Assembly (NCBI RefSeq): GCF_021390435.2
Contig: NZ_JAJVCN010000001.1
Location: forward strand, 2,480,001 to 2,544,000
Direction of reading: 5' to 3'
DNA: 64,000 bases
Origin: Kibdelosporangium philippinense
GTDB taxonomy: Bacteria; Actinomycetota; Actinomycetes; Mycobacteriales; Pseudonocardiaceae
Of this stretch, positions 24,853-34,947 are shown piece after piece. The notes under the pieces are model-generated. The model saw only the letters and a list, made by a program, of their open reading frames with translations. It was not told where the DNA came from and did not search any database. Made by a program: the position numbers and the translations under genes. The stretch's first letter is position 1. Each line of letters begins with the position of its first letter.

Positions 24853-26169
24853 ATGGGTGGCGTCTTCGTCAACTATCGCACCGGAGACGGGGACTGGGCA
24901 GCAGCGCTGATCGCGCGGGAGCTGGCGGCGAAGTTCGGGCAGGAGAACGTCTTCTACGCGAGCAAGTCGATCCAGGTCGGCGAGGACTTCACGTCGCGAA
25001 TCCTGCAGGGCCTGCGACAGTGCAAAATCCTGCTCGTGGTGATCGGTCAGCAATGGCTGACCAAAACCGACCGCCAAGGCCTCCGCCGCCTTGACAACCC
25101 GGAAGACTGGGTACGCAGGGAGATAATCGAGGCCTTCACCTGCGGCCTGCGCGTGATCCCGGTGTTCCTCGACAGCACAGAGGTCATCAGCGAGCGCGAC
25201 CTGCCCGGCGAGCTGGCGTCCCTGGCCCGCTGCCAGTACCTGCGGCTGCACCACCGCAATGACGATCGTGACGTCGCCCGGCTCCTCGACGAAGTCGGGA
25301 CCATTCTCGACGGTGCCGTGCCTGTAGTTCCGTGGTTGAAACAGGCTTTGGTCGATCCTGGCCAGGCCGGTGCGATTCGTGAGGCGTTCGAGACCGCGGT
25401 GACCAAGGCCGTTGACGCGGTGGCTGGTTCCCGGTACCCGGTCGTCGACCTGCCGGACGAGGAAATCCCGGCAGCGCTTGAGGAACGCCTGGTGTCCTAT
25501 GCGCATTCCATTGCGCCGCTGCTCAAATTGGTGGTCGCCGGTATCGTTTTCGGGGACTCCGAGCGGTGGCCGGTCGCGTTGACTCGCTTGCTCAACCGGC
25601 CGGTCAAGCGGTCGACGCGGTTTCATGAGCCGTGGGGTGCTGCGGCGGGATATCCGGCACTGCTGCTGCTGTACGGGATCGGCGTGGCCGCGATGTCCGC
25701 AGGCCGCGATGACATTGTTTATCGGGCGCTCATGGAGGTCGAGGTGAAGTCCACAGGAGACACCGCGCTTCGCGCCTTGGCGCTACGGCACGTCGTCGAC
25801 CCGAGGATCGCGGCCGCTTTCCCCGATGCACAAGGGCTGCCGCATCGGTACGCCTTGAGCCACCACTTGCGGTTGGCACTGCGACCGGCTTTCGACGACC
25901 TGTTGGGCGATCGGGATTATGCGGCCGCGTTCGAGCAGTACGAGTACCTGCGGAGCCTGCTCGAACTGCACTACACGGCGTTCTCGTCGTTGGGGGAGTT
26001 CGCGTTCTACCTGGCGGAGAACCGGACTGCCGTCCACGAGCGTATGAAGGCACTGATTGTCGCTGATTCCGCGCTGTTGAACTCGGGCGCGTTCGGTGGT
26101 GCGATGGCCAACGTGACTGCGGCGCGACAGGAGCTTGAGTCGGCTGTCCACGGCAGATACAGCCGGTGA
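24853..26169 (+). CDS. TIR-domain protein with unknown C-terminal domain
   Basis: 438 residues. Residues about 1-150 form a TIR domain: GGVFVNYRTGDGDWAAAL, ENVFYASKSIQVGEDF, KILLVVIGQQWL, and DWVRREIIEAFTCGLRVIPVF, in which the glutamate of WVRREI is the likely catalytic residue for NAD cleavage. The C-terminal 270 residues are helical with no transmembrane span and no family I recognise (VVAGIVFGDSERWPVALT, YALSHHLRLALRPAFDDLLG). Bacterial TIR proteins often act in phage defence or signalling by NAD depletion. It is alone beside a membrane DUF1707 gene, and the broken beta-helix gene ends four bases after it on the other strand. Confidence 0.8.
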   Translation: MGGVFVNYRTGDGDWAAALIARELAAKFGQENVFYASKSIQVGEDFTSRILQGLRQCKILLVVIGQQWLTKTDRQGLRRLDNPEDWVRREIIEAFTCGLRVIPVFLDSTEVISERDLPGELASLARCQYLRLHHRNDDRDVARLLDEVGTILDGAVPVVPWLKQALVDPGQAGAIREAFETAVTKAVDAVAGSRYPVVDLPDEEIPAALEERLVSYAHSIAPLLKLVVAGIVFGDSERWPVALTRLLNRPVKRSTRFHEPWGAAAGYPALLLLYGIGVAAMSAGRDDIVYRALMEVEVKSTGDTALRALALRHVVDPRIAAAFPDAQGLPHRYALSHHLRLALRPAFDDLLGDRDYAAAFEQYEYLRSLLELHYTAFSSLGEFAFYLAENRTAVHERMKALIVADSALLNSGAFGGAMANVTAARQELESAVHGRYSR

Positions 26170-26173
26170 AGGA

Positions 26174-26290
26174 CTACTCAGGCGTGCACTCGATGCCCGC
26201 GCACCCCAGTTGATCGCGGGAAGACGTGTTTCCGGCGGCGGTAACCTCCATCGCACTTATGCCGTAGCCGTAGTTATCCCGCGAATGGTT
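26174..26290 (-). pseudogene. 3' terminal fragment of the distal beta-helix gene
   Basis: The final 38 codons plus TAG: NHSRDNYGYGISAMEVTAAG then a Cys pair (LGCAGIEC) and TPE. The same place in the proximal paralogue reads YHYAYCTLPETTTDGGGN and ends CVGVACSQ, so the match identifies this orphan piece. It overlaps no other gene and the TIR stop lies four bases away. Confidence 0.85.
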
Positions 26291-26300
26291 GTTCAAGACC
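26291..26300. repeat. 10-bp target duplication, left copy of the ISAs1-type element
   Basis: GTTCAAGACC directly before the element. The identical 10 bases follow it at 27651-27660. Removal of one copy with the element keeps the reading frame of the interrupted gene. Confidence 0.9.
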
Positions 26301-27650
26301 CAGGGCTAAAGCAAAGTCGGTTGATCTTGGGAGTGGTGGGGCGGGGTGAGGTTTTCCCTGGTGGGTAAGGAGATGCGGCCCTTCGATGGGACGATGTGAG
26401 TTCTCACGCTCTTGATCGTCTGTCGAAAGGCCGCTGGTGTCAGTGTCGCATGCCGTCTGCGTACCCGTCGATGCGTCGGTCATGATGGGCTCGGCTGAGC
26501 TAGCCGACTTGGTCGCGTTGCTGGGCAAGGTCGCCGATCCCCGTAAACGCCGGGGGATTCGGCATCACATCGCCACGGTGCTGGCCGTGACGGTGCTGGC
26601 GGTATTGGCGGGGGCGAAGAACTACCGGGAGGCCGGTGACCGGGCCGAGGACTTGCCGCAGGAGTTGCTGGAGCTGGTCGGGGCGCGGCGGAGCGTCCTA
26701 TCGGGACGGCGTGTGGCGCCGAGCGCGGACACGATCCGCCGGGTGGTCGAGTCGGTGGACGCCGAGGCCGCCGACAGGCTGGTGTGCCACTGGCTGGCTG
26801 ATCGAGCGATGGCCCTGGCCGGCGACGACGGCTGTGCTGGCTTCGACGGGGTGGCCATCGACGGCAAGGCCGTGCGTAATTCCGGTGGTGTGCGCCTGTT
26901 CTCGGCGATGCGTCACGGCCAGGCGGTGGTCATCTCGCAGATCCGGGTCCCCGACGAGACGACCGAGACCACGCAGGTCAAGTCGTTGCTCACGGGTATG
27001 GATCTGGCGGGTGCGGTGGTCACGGCCGATGCCGCGCACACCCAGCGCGACACCGCGCGGCACCTGGTGTCCGACAAGCAGGCGGACTACGTGCTTGCTG
27101 TCAAAGGCAACCAGCCGACCCTGTTGGCCCAGGTCCAAGCCCTGCTGCCGCCTGCTGCCCCAGGGTCGGAGGACCATGTGGACGACGAGCGCAGCCACGG
27201 GCGGATCACCCGCCGGGCCATCTGGGCGACCGTCGCCGAGGGCGTCGATTTCCCTCATGCCGCCCAGGTCTTCCGCATCCGCCGGGACGTGTTCAACCTC
27301 GCCGGGCAACGCGTCCACAAAGAGATCGCATACGGCGTGACCAGCCTGAACACCGAGCGAGCGTCCGCTCGGGACATTGGTGGCCTGGTACGGGGTCAGT
27401 GGGGCATCGAGAACAAAATCCACTGGGTCCGCGACGTCGTGTTCGCTGAGGACCACCAGCACGCCTACACCGGCAACGGTGCTCACGCCATGGCCATGCT
27501 CCGCAATCTGGCCATCGGCCTGATCCGCCTGGCTGGACTCACCGAGATCAAACGCACCCTGGAATGGATCGCCGCCGACCGCATGAGAATCCTCCCGCTC
27601 CTGGCCGCATCTACCCCCTGAACAGCAACAACGACTTTGCTATTGCCCTG
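26301..27650 (+). mobile_element. ISAs1-family insertion sequence, 1350 bp
   Basis: Ends are inverted repeats: left CAGGGCTAAAGCAAAGTCG, right (reverse strand) CAGGGCAATAGCAAAGTCG, 17 of 19 identical. The 10-bp duplication GTTCAAGACC flanks it, and one intact transposase gene fills it. Inserted into the beta-helix gene on the opposite strand. The intact frame and clear duplication suggest a recent move. Confidence 0.95.
26437..27621 (+). CDS. ISAs1-family transposase
   Basis: 394 residues. Domain order is the usual one: N-terminal DDE_Tnp_1_assoc-type part (KVADPRKRRGIRHHIATVLA, VLAGAKNYREAGD), then the DDE core with the first aspartate in GFDGVAIDGKAVR, the second in VVTADAAHTQRDTARHLV, VLAVKGNQPTLL, and the glutamate near RGQWGIENKIHWVRDVVF. 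The frame is complete, so the element may be active. The start is a GTG at 26437 (another at 26443). Confidence 0.95.
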   Translation: MSVSHAVCVPVDASVMMGSAELADLVALLGKVADPRKRRGIRHHIATVLAVTVLAVLAGAKNYREAGDRAEDLPQELLELVGARRSVLSGRRVAPSADTIRRVVESVDAEAADRLVCHWLADRAMALAGDDGCAGFDGVAIDGKAVRNSGGVRLFSAMRHGQAVVISQIRVPDETTETTQVKSLLTGMDLAGAVVTADAAHTQRDTARHLVSDKQADYVLAVKGNQPTLLAQVQALLPPAAPGSEDHVDDERSHGRITRRAIWATVAEGVDFPHAAQVFRIRRDVFNLAGQRVHKEIAYGVTSLNTERASARDIGGLVRGQWGIENKIHWVRDVVFAEDHQHAYTGNGAHAMAMLRNLAIGLIRLAGLTEIKRTLEWIAADRMRILPLLAASTP

Positions 27651-28156
27651 GTTCAAGACCCTGATCTCTGGGGTGAATCGCGCCTTGACGATGAGCCCGC
27701 CATGCGGCCACTTAGACGCGGGGTCCTTGTCGGAGTAGCCATTTCCCGCAAACAAGTTCTCTGTGATCTCGTGCGAAGTCGAGGTAGCGATTTCGAGTCC
27801 GATATCACTGTTTTCGAGGAACCTGTTTCGTGTTATCAGTCCGGTTGTCCACGATGCGCTCAGCCCGGTGCCTATGCCGGAAAATTCATTGTTCGAGATG
27901 TTCAGTTCAGCGTTCATGATGCTTGTAATGCTCCGACCCGATCTGTCATTCTCGGGTGGGATGACGATGTTGTTCGTCATTGTCACGAACAGTGCTCCCC
28001 CGGATCCGAACGGGAGGACTCGTCGGTTGTCCTTCAGGGTGAGCGTGTGACATAGGGTGCCTATTGTGACCGAATCGACGTCGCTGCTCTCGATGGTGAG
28101 CATCGAGTCTTGGCTGTCGCCGATCGGATTGGAGCATTGGATGAGCCACAGTTTCA
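27651..28156 (-). pseudogene. Middle fragment of the distal beta-helix gene between two IS elements
   Basis: Bounded by the 10-bp duplication at 27651 and the 3-bp duplication (TCA, 28154-28156). It codes for beta-helix rungs such as SMLTIESSDVDSVTIGT, GALFVTMTNNIVI, AELNISNNEFSGIGTGLS and TSHEITENLFAGNGY, closely parallel to the proximal gene (LHIEISKNTFFQNGYG type rungs). Base composition is visibly lower in GC than the surrounding genes. Confidence 0.85.
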
Positions 28157-29039
28157 GAGCGTTATTCATGAGGGTTACCAGCCGAGTCGATAGAACTCGA
28201 GCGATGTGATGATCCGGATGATGTTGGGGAGCTCGGAAAGGCGTCCTCGATAGCCGGTCGCAATCATCTTCCAGTTCTTGATATGCGCGATACATCGCTC
28301 GACGGCGGATCGAAGTGAGGAGATGAATTTATTGTTCACCTTGTCGCCAGCCGAGAGCTCGCCGCCCTTTGGCTTTTTGCGAGGCGTAATCGTGTGAGTG
28401 CCCTGATAGGCAGGGTCACCGATGACTGAGGTCTCGGCCAGAAGATCTTCCCAGTCACACTCGGCGAACGCTTTCCGGTCATGCATCGAGCCAGGCAGAG
28501 GGGCGGATATTCCCAGCAGGCCTCCCTCCGTATCGGCGGCGACCTGGATGTTCAGCCCCGCGCGGCGCCGCTTGCCGGAGAAGTTGTCTTCGTGACCAGC
28601 ACGGTTGCCGGTCGGGACATCGGTTCCGTCGACCAGGACGAGCCGGCCGCGGATGGCCTCCTTGAGGTTTGGAATGTGCAGGCACAGGGCCTGCCCAATC
28701 AATGGGAGAATGCCTCGATAGATCCGCGATACGGTCGACTGACTGACGCCGAACAGATCGCCCACGGCCGCCTGGTTCAGATTCTGTCGGACGTACACCA
28801 AAGTGATCACGACAGCGCGATACAGTCCCACGGTCGGAGGCCACGCTTGGTTCTCATGGCATTGGATGATCTGCCAGATGCGCGCGACAAGCTCCTGGAT
28901 CTGGTCAGCAGCAAGCCCTGTAGTAGACTGATAACGCAACGACCCCGCCTGTAAGTTGTCTTCTGTGAGAGGAAAACGATCTTACTTGCCTGGGGTCGTT
29001 GTCCTATTTTGAGGTGATCAAGTCGCCAGAATAACGCTC
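28157..29039 (-). mobile_element. IS5-family (ISL2-type) insertion sequence, 883 bp
   Basis: Terminal inverted repeats start GAGCGTTATTC at both ends, and the 3-base duplication TCA (TNA type) flanks it at 28154-28156 and 29040-29042. Size and duplication fit the IS5 family. It carries one transposase on the minus strand, the same strand as the gene it interrupts. Removing it joins codons ...AGC ACA CTG AAA CTG TGG... in frame. Confidence 0.92.
28175..28939 (-). CDS. IS5-family transposase (ISL2-like)
   Basis: 254 residues starting at a TTG (28939). An HTH_Tnp_4-type N-terminus (YRAVVITLVYVRQNLNQAAV, FGVSQSTVSRIYRGI) leads to the DDE core: first aspartate in LVLVDGTDVPTGNRAGH, second in SVIGDPAYQGTHT, glutamate in RSAVERCIAHIKNWKMI. 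Complete and without stops, so possibly still active. Only 17 bases separate the stop from the end of the element. Confidence 0.92.
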   Translation of the reverse strand: MRYQSTTGLAADQIQELVARIWQIIQCHENQAWPPTVGLYRAVVITLVYVRQNLNQAAVGDLFGVSQSTVSRIYRGILPLIGQALCLHIPNLKEAIRGRLVLVDGTDVPTGNRAGHEDNFSGKRRRAGLNIQVAADTEGGLLGISAPLPGSMHDRKAFAECDWEDLLAETSVIGDPAYQGTHTITPRKKPKGGELSAGDKVNNKFISSLRSAVERCIAHIKNWKMIATGYRGRLSELPNIIRIITSLEFYRLGW

Positions 29040-31317
29040 TCAGTGTGCTCTTCGATATTGAGCATTTACTTCTTCGGGTGCACACCGCTTCAGGGCGATC
29101 CGAATTATTTTGTGCGTCGTTCGAAAGAGTGGAGTCGGTGATGGTCGCTTCGGAGTTGTCGTGGAACTTGAAAGAAGTCCTGCCGCTCAGGTGTGCGCCT
29201 GAAATTTGAACATTGCGGGCGTTGATTCCGTAGACATCTCCGGCGACTTCTGTGTCGACTCTGTTTTCGGCTGAAGACATCACATTCATGGCCGAGAGCG
29301 TCACCCCGGACACGTCGGTCATGCCGACACCGGTCTTGAACCGGGTGATGGTGCCGTTCTTGACAGTCGTGTTCTGAATTGTCCGTGAGCCGCCGATTTT
29401 GATTCCGGTACTGGTTTCACCGGGATCATCCGTGCTGAGGGTATGACCGCGGAGGTCGAACGTGACGTTGTCAGCCGCGATGGTTACCCCGTCACCAGGG
29501 CACACGAGATCGCTCCGAAGCATCGCGCTGGCAGTCAGGACATCGCCACACCGCGCGGCAGGCGGCTCCGGCGCGACTATCAGCGGCCTGGAGCGCTGAT
29601 CACGACCAGACCCCGCCGACACAGCCAAGGCGACCTCGTACCCACCCGGACCTGTGAACGCGTGCTGGAAGTCGTGCAAACGTGAAGAAGCCACCACAGC
29701 GCCCTCAGGACCACGGATGATCCACTCCCATTGGCCGGACTGGTCCCCGCTGACGTTCGCGCTGAACCGCACGGCCTCGCCGACCTGCGGAGTCGCGGGA
29801 TCGACGCTGATCGAATCGATGCGCGGCGGTGTGCCCGCTGGCTCGATCACGACCGTGGCCGTGACGATCTGGGCCGGAAGCCCGAAGACCATCGTTGGTG
29901 CCACGCTGACCTGGAACTGGCCGGGACTACTCCACTTGTGGCGGACGCTGAGCCCGGTCGCGTCGTCGCTGCCGTCACCGAAGTCCCATCGCGCGGTGGC
30001 GACGCCGATCGTGCTTCGAGCGACGACATCGAGGGTGAACTCGTCGCCTACCAGCCCTCGGCTGCCGGGTTTGACGACAATGTCCGCCATCGGCGCTCCG
30101 ACCGGAGGCTGCGTCTGGTCGAGCCGCCCCGGACCTTTCACTGGCGGAACAGAGTCAGGACTTCCTGGGCGTTTGGTGGGCGGGGCCTGCCGAACGGTGT
30201 TGGGACTCTCAAGGCCAACTTGGTTGGGTCCGGCATCCGGCTTGGTCGGGTTGTACTTCGAGATGCCGTGGACGGTGCCATCCAGGTCAAGCACACCGGC
30301 CTGGTCGCTGTCCGGGTCGTTGTAGAACACGACACCATCGCGGTTCTGCAGCTCGAACCGGACCGGACCAGGAAACAGCTGGCGTTCAATGGCATGCATC
30401 GTGGCCAGGTTGACGATCCACACCCGGCCGGTCGAATAGTCGGGCACGATCGCGTGATCGCCAACCTCCACCGCGGCGCCGAGATCAGCCTTCCCGGAGC
30501 CCAGCGGAACGGGATCCTTGCACGCAGCCCCGAACGTGCACACCATGAGCAAGCCGCGGGTGGGGATGGTGATCAAGACCTGGCGTTGACGCGTGGAGCC
30601 TGCCATCAACACCGTGTCGTCCGGCCGTACATCGGCGTGGACCGATTCGATAGCCGAACCCGAAGAGGAATCGAGCAGCGCCACCCCACCGGTCGACAAG
30701 TCAAGCAGCACCGGATGACCATCGGTCACGGCAATCCGTGCAGGTCCGTTGCGATCAATGGAATGCCTGGTACCACCGGCAAACCAGGCCAGGTCGCCGG
30801 TGCGCTGGTCGAGCACCCACAGCCGACCCTCACCGTCCACTACCGCGTCCTCGGGCGACACCTTGGTGGCCAGCGAATGCGCCGGGCCTTGGGGCGCCAG
30901 GGTGACGGGGTCCAATGGCGACAGTAGTCCGCGGTCCGAGTCGAGGACGTAAAGAGTGTGAGGCGTCGGGAAAAGCATGGAACCCAACGGTTTCGACGCA
31001 GGCGACGCCTCCAGTGTCGCGCCGTCGACCCTGACAATCGATCCGTCCCAACGGTTCAAGGCGTAAGCGGTCGAACCCAGTTGCGCGGCAAACAGAGGTG
31101 TTCCGGCGGCCGCGACGGGCACCTTCGCGGCGACCTCCGCCGACGCGCCGTCCAACAATGTCATCTGACCGACCTTGTTGGACGCCAGCCACGCGGCGCC
31201 CCCATGCAGTCGCACGCTGGGCGCGTGATTCGCCTTGTCCGCCCCAGCCACCACGACACCTGCGACGCATGTCACGACCGACAACGTCAGGGCCCAGGCG
31301 CGTTTGGCCCGGATCAT
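29040..31317 (-). pseudogene. 5' fragment of the distal propeller/PKD/beta-helix gene
   Basis: This 2278-base piece holds the anchor, propeller, both PKD domains and the first rungs of the beta-helix, up to CSISKSTL. In the present DNA it would read on into the ISL2-type element and make a chimeric end. If translated, the product could still be exported, but would lack about 200 helix residues. Confidence 0.85.
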
Positions 31318-31333
31318 GAGGAGGCCCTAGGGA

Positions 31334-33988
31334 TCATTGGCTGCACGCGACACCTACACAGTAGCTAGGGTCTGCGGGGAGAGATTTGTTTCCGCCGCCG
31401 TCTGTCGTTGTTTCCGGCAGCGTGCAGTACGCGTAATGGTAGAGCCGCTCGACGCTGTTGCCGGATATGGTCACCGGACGCCTGGCGAGCCCTCTGCTCG
31501 GGGCGACCTCTGCGACGAGTCCACCGGCGTTCGTGAACTGAAGCATGTCGGGATCCACGCCATAGCCATTTTGGAAGAACGTGTTCTTGGAGATCTCCAG
31601 GTGGCCGTCGCCTTCATGGAACTGCAGTCCGGCCTGTGTGTTGTCGATGAAGCTGTTCTCTGTCACCGCACCTCGTCCATTGTGGATGTCGAGGCCGATG
31701 GACATCTTCGTGAAGGTGTTTCCCTTGATGAACAGCGTGCCTTGCGCGTGAACTTCGAGCGGCTTCGCATGGGAGTGTGACATGGTGTTGCCGAGCATTT
31801 GTAAGGTCTGCTGCGCGACGATCTGCTCGATGTGCCCGCGGTTGTTGACCAGCGTGAGATGTGCGCAGCCGTATCCCGCGTCATGGAGATCGACCGTGCT
31901 GTCACGGATCTCGATCGATGTGCTCGTGGAAAGATCGTTGCAATGAACGGTCTCCTGCAAAACCGTGCTGTTGGTTATCGAGCAGGAACTGTCGAGTTGG
32001 CACGTCGATCGGCCGGTTGGCTTGTCGTTCACCCTCGGCTCGCCCTTGCCTATCGTCGAGCCGGATATGGCGACCTGGGAGTGGTCCTCGAAGTCAAATC
32101 CGATGAACCCTTCCATTCTGGTGCCGGTGATCGTCACGGACCGTGCTCGCTGACCAGCGATGTCCGATCCTGTCGCTGGGACGATTCCATCGACAGCAGA
32201 CGTTTCTGTGACCATTCCGGTGATCTGGACCGAGGCCGCGTCGGTCAGTTCGATGGGTTTGTTGAACTGGGTGACTTTGCCATTCTTGATGGCGACGTTC
32301 TTGATCGTGCCCTGCTTGGCCACCTTGATGCCGATGCTGTTTGGGTTGAAGCTCTCGGCGGTGAGAAGGTGGCCGCGGAGATCAAGGGTGACGTTGTCGG
32401 CGGCGATGGTCAGCGCGACTTCGTCCGCGCAGACCAGGTCGCTCGTCAGCACAGCGTTCGTGGTCAGCACGTCGCCGCACCGCGCGGCACGAGGTTCGGG
32501 CGCGACAGTGAACGTCCGGGACTGCGCGACGCGAAGAGCACCCGCCATCACGACGAGCGTGACGTTGTAGGTTCCCACTGTCGCGAAGGTGTGCTGGAAC
32601 TCGCGCTGGCGGGAAGAAGCAACCACGCTGCCCCCGGCACGCTGGACAGTCCATTCCCAGCGATCTGACTGGCCGGAGACGTCCGCACTGAATCGAACCG
32701 GCTCGCCAACTTGAGGAGCACCAGGGGAAATGGTGATCGAATCGATCCGGGGCGGCGCGTCGACGGACTCGATGAGCACCGTGGCGGTGGCGACTCTCGC
32801 GGGCAGGCCGATGGCCAGCATCGGCGCGACTTCGACCCGGAACTCGCCAGGACGATCCCACTTGTGCCGCACGCTCAGCCCAGTCGCCTCGCTGCCGTCG
32901 CCGAACGTCCACCGCGCGGTTGCGATGCCGATCGTGCTCCGTGCGACGACCTCCAGCTCGAATTCCTGCCCGACCACACCCTTGGTGCCGGGTCTGACGA
33001 CGATGTCCGCCATCGGCGCACCCACCACCGGAGGCTGCGTGTTTTCAAGCCTCCCAGTCCCGTTCACCGGTGGCAGGGCATCCGCAGGCCCTGAGCGTGG
33101 GGTCGGCGGTGACGGCCGAGAGGTCTTCGGGCTCTCGAAGGCAACTTGGTTCGCGCCAGCATCGGGCTTGGTGGGGTTGTACTTCGAGACAGCGCGCTGG
33201 GTGCCGTCGAGGTTGAGCACGCCTGCCTGATCGCCATCCGGGTCGTTGTAGAACACGATCCCGTCGCGGTTGAGCAACTCGAAGCGGACCGGACCGGGGA
33301 ACAGCTGTGGTTCGACGACCACACGCATCGTGGCGAGGTTGACGATCCACACCCGCCCGGTGGAATAGTCGGGCACGACCGCGTGGTTGCTGACCTCCAC
33401 AGCCGCTCCTAGATCGGCTTTGCCTGAGCCCAGCGGAACTGGAGCCGCGCACCCGGTCCCGAACGTGCACGTCACGAGCAGACCGCGCGAGGCGATCGTG
33501 ATCAGGATCCGTCGCTCACCCGGTGAACCGGCGACCGCCACCGTGTCCCCCGGCCGGACGTCGGCACGGATCGATTCGAGGGGCGAACCTGTTGCAGGGT
33601 CGAGAAGTGTGGCTTCGCGTGTGGACAGATCCACAAGTACGGGATGACCGTCAGCCACCGCGAGGCGCGCGGGCCCGGTGCGCTCGATGGAATGCTTCTC
33701 GTGCGCGGTGAACCAGGCCAGGTCGCCGGAGTGCTGGTCGAGAAGCCAGAGGCGGCCGTCACGATCAACGATCGCGTTCTCGGGCGAGACGTCGGTTGCC
33801 ACGGAATGTGCTTGGCCTTGCGGTGCCAAGGTGACCGGGTCGAGCGGGGTGAGCAGTCCGCGGTCCGCATCGAGGACGTACAGGGTCTTGGGTGTGGGAA
33901 AAAGCCTGGAGCCCATTGGTTTGGACGGCTGCGAGGGTTGGAGCGTGGCGCCGTCCACTCGCACGATGGAGCCGTCGAGCCGGTTCAA
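31334..33988 (-). pseudogene. Main 3' fragment of the proximal beta-helix gene
   Basis: 884 residues are open from an internal start at 33988 (MNRLDGSIVRVDGATLQP) to TAG/TGA at 31334. It lacks the signal peptide, so this piece alone would stay in the cytoplasm. The base composition falls towards the 3' helix-coding part. Confidence 0.85.
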
Positions 33989-34024
33989 GGCGTAACCGGT
34001 TGGGCCTAGGGTCTGTTTCGAAAG

Positions 34025-34561
34025 TCATGGGAGCCACTCGTTGATCGCTGCGATGGTGACCGTGGTTTCGTAGCGAACGGCGAGCTTGTCGTATCTGGTG
34101 GCGACGGCTCGGTTTCGTTTGAGACGGTTGATCCCGCACTCGACAGCGTGCCGTTGCTTGTAGATCTCCTTGTCGAATGCGGGTGGTCGTCCTCCGTGTG
34201 AGCCCTTGTTCTTGCGGTTGCGGACCTGGTCGGCCTTGTCCGGGATGGTGCAGCGGATACCGCGCCTGCGCAGGTAGGCGCGGTTGGCGCGGGACCCGTA
34301 GGCTTTGTCGCCGAGCACCCGATTCGGGCGGCAGCGCGGCCGACCGCGATCCCGCCGGGGTACCCGGATACGGTCGAGCACCACCTGAAACTGGGGCGAG
34401 TCACCTCGCTGGCCAGCGGTGATCACGATTGATAAGGGCTTTTGTCCCTGCTCGACCGCCAGGTGAGTCTTGGTCGTCAACCCGCCTCGGGAGCGCCCCA
34501 GCCCGTGATCGGCCGGTTCGACCTCGACCCCGCCCGGAGACTCCTTCTGGAGATCCCCTTT
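34025..34561 (-). CDS. IS427-type transposase, orfB part
   Basis: The second frame gives the catalytic core: [39 protein letters not shown] with the second aspartate, and [20 protein letters not shown] with the glutamate. It is read from orfA by a -1 shift at AAAAGGGG (34562-34555, minus strand), where A AAG GGG is a slippery heptamer. The fused product would be 292 residues, with codon count exact. Confidence 0.8.
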   Translation of the reverse strand, partial: KGDLQKESPGGVEVEPADHGLGRSRGGLTTKTHLAVEQGQKPLSIVITAGQRGDSPQFQVVLDRIRVPRRDRGRPRCRPNRVLGDKAYGSRANRAYLRRRGIRCTIPDKADQVRNRKNKGSHGGRPPAFDKEIYKQRHAVECGINRLKRNRAVATRYDKLAVRYETTVTIAAINEWLP

Positions 34562-34902
34562 TGACGCGCACCAGCCGCGTGCTGGTGCGCACGAGCCACC
34601 GTGGAGTCCACGCTGACATCCCAGGTGATCAGGCCCGCAGCGTCCGCGTCCGCCTGCAACGCGACCAGAATCCTCTTCCACGTGCCATCCCGTTGCCACC
34701 GCCGGAACAAGCCATACACCGTCTCCCACGGGCCGTAACGCTCCGGCAGATCCCGCCACGGCACACCGGTTCGAACCCGAAACCGGATCCCGTCAATAAG
34801 CTTCCGCTTCGCATGCTTCGGCGGCCTGCCAGGCTTCTTGCCCCTGGGCAGCAAGGGTTCCAGCTTCGCCCACTGCTCGTTGGTCAGATCACCACGCCCC
34901 AC
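34477..34902 (-). CDS. IS427-type transposase, orfA part
   Basis: 141 residues in frame 0: [18 protein letters not shown] (DUF4096-type N-terminus), [20 protein letters not shown], and [18 protein letters not shown] with the first catalytic aspartate. It ends shortly after the slippery site, so the first half is made alone unless ribosomes shift. This layout is normal for the IS427 group. Confidence 0.8.
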   Translation of the reverse strand: MGRGDLTNEQWAKLEPLLPRGKKPGRPPKHAKRKLIDGIRFRVRTGVPWRDLPERYGPWETVYGLFRRWQRDGTWKRILVALQADADAAGLITWDVSVDSTVARAHQHAAGARQKGISRRSLRAGSRSNRPITGWGAPEAG

Positions 34903-34947
34903 GAATCAAGATCATCTCAAACCTTGATCAACTTGTGAAACAGGCCC

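Larger units (their letters stand above)
26174..31317 (-). pseudogene. Large exported propeller/PKD/beta-helix protein (distal paralogue), split by two IS elements
   Basis: Reading begins at ATG 31317, 16 bases after the stop of the proximal paralogue. An N-terminal anchor (MIRAKRAWALTLSVVTCVAG) leads to a beta-propeller-like domain (TLYVLDSDRGLLSPLDPVTL, YSTGRVWIVNLATMHA), a Pro-rich linker, two PKD domains (ATARWDFGDGSDDATGLSVR, VRFSANVSGDQSGQWEWI) and a right-handed beta-helix (LDLRGHTL, GVTLSAMNVMSS, CSISKSTL). The ISL2-type element at 28157-29039 cuts the helix after STL; the frame resumes at 28153 (KLWLIQCSNPIGDSQDS) and runs to 27651 (EIRVLN), where the ISAs1-type element intervenes; the last piece (NHSRDNYGYGISAMEV to CTPE) ends at TAG 26174. 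Without the elements and one copy of each duplication it is 966 codons, 965 residues, with no other break. Confidence 0.88.
34009..34947 (-). mobile_element. IS5-family (IS427-type) insertion sequence, 939 bp
   Basis: Ends read GGGTCTGTTTC (left) and, on the reverse strand, GGGCCTGTTTC (right), and the flanking TA at 34007 and 34948 is the 2-base duplication of the IS427 group. It carries two overlapping transposase frames on the minus strand. It sits after LAAQL of the proximal beta-helix gene; precise loss restores that frame. Confidence 0.92.
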
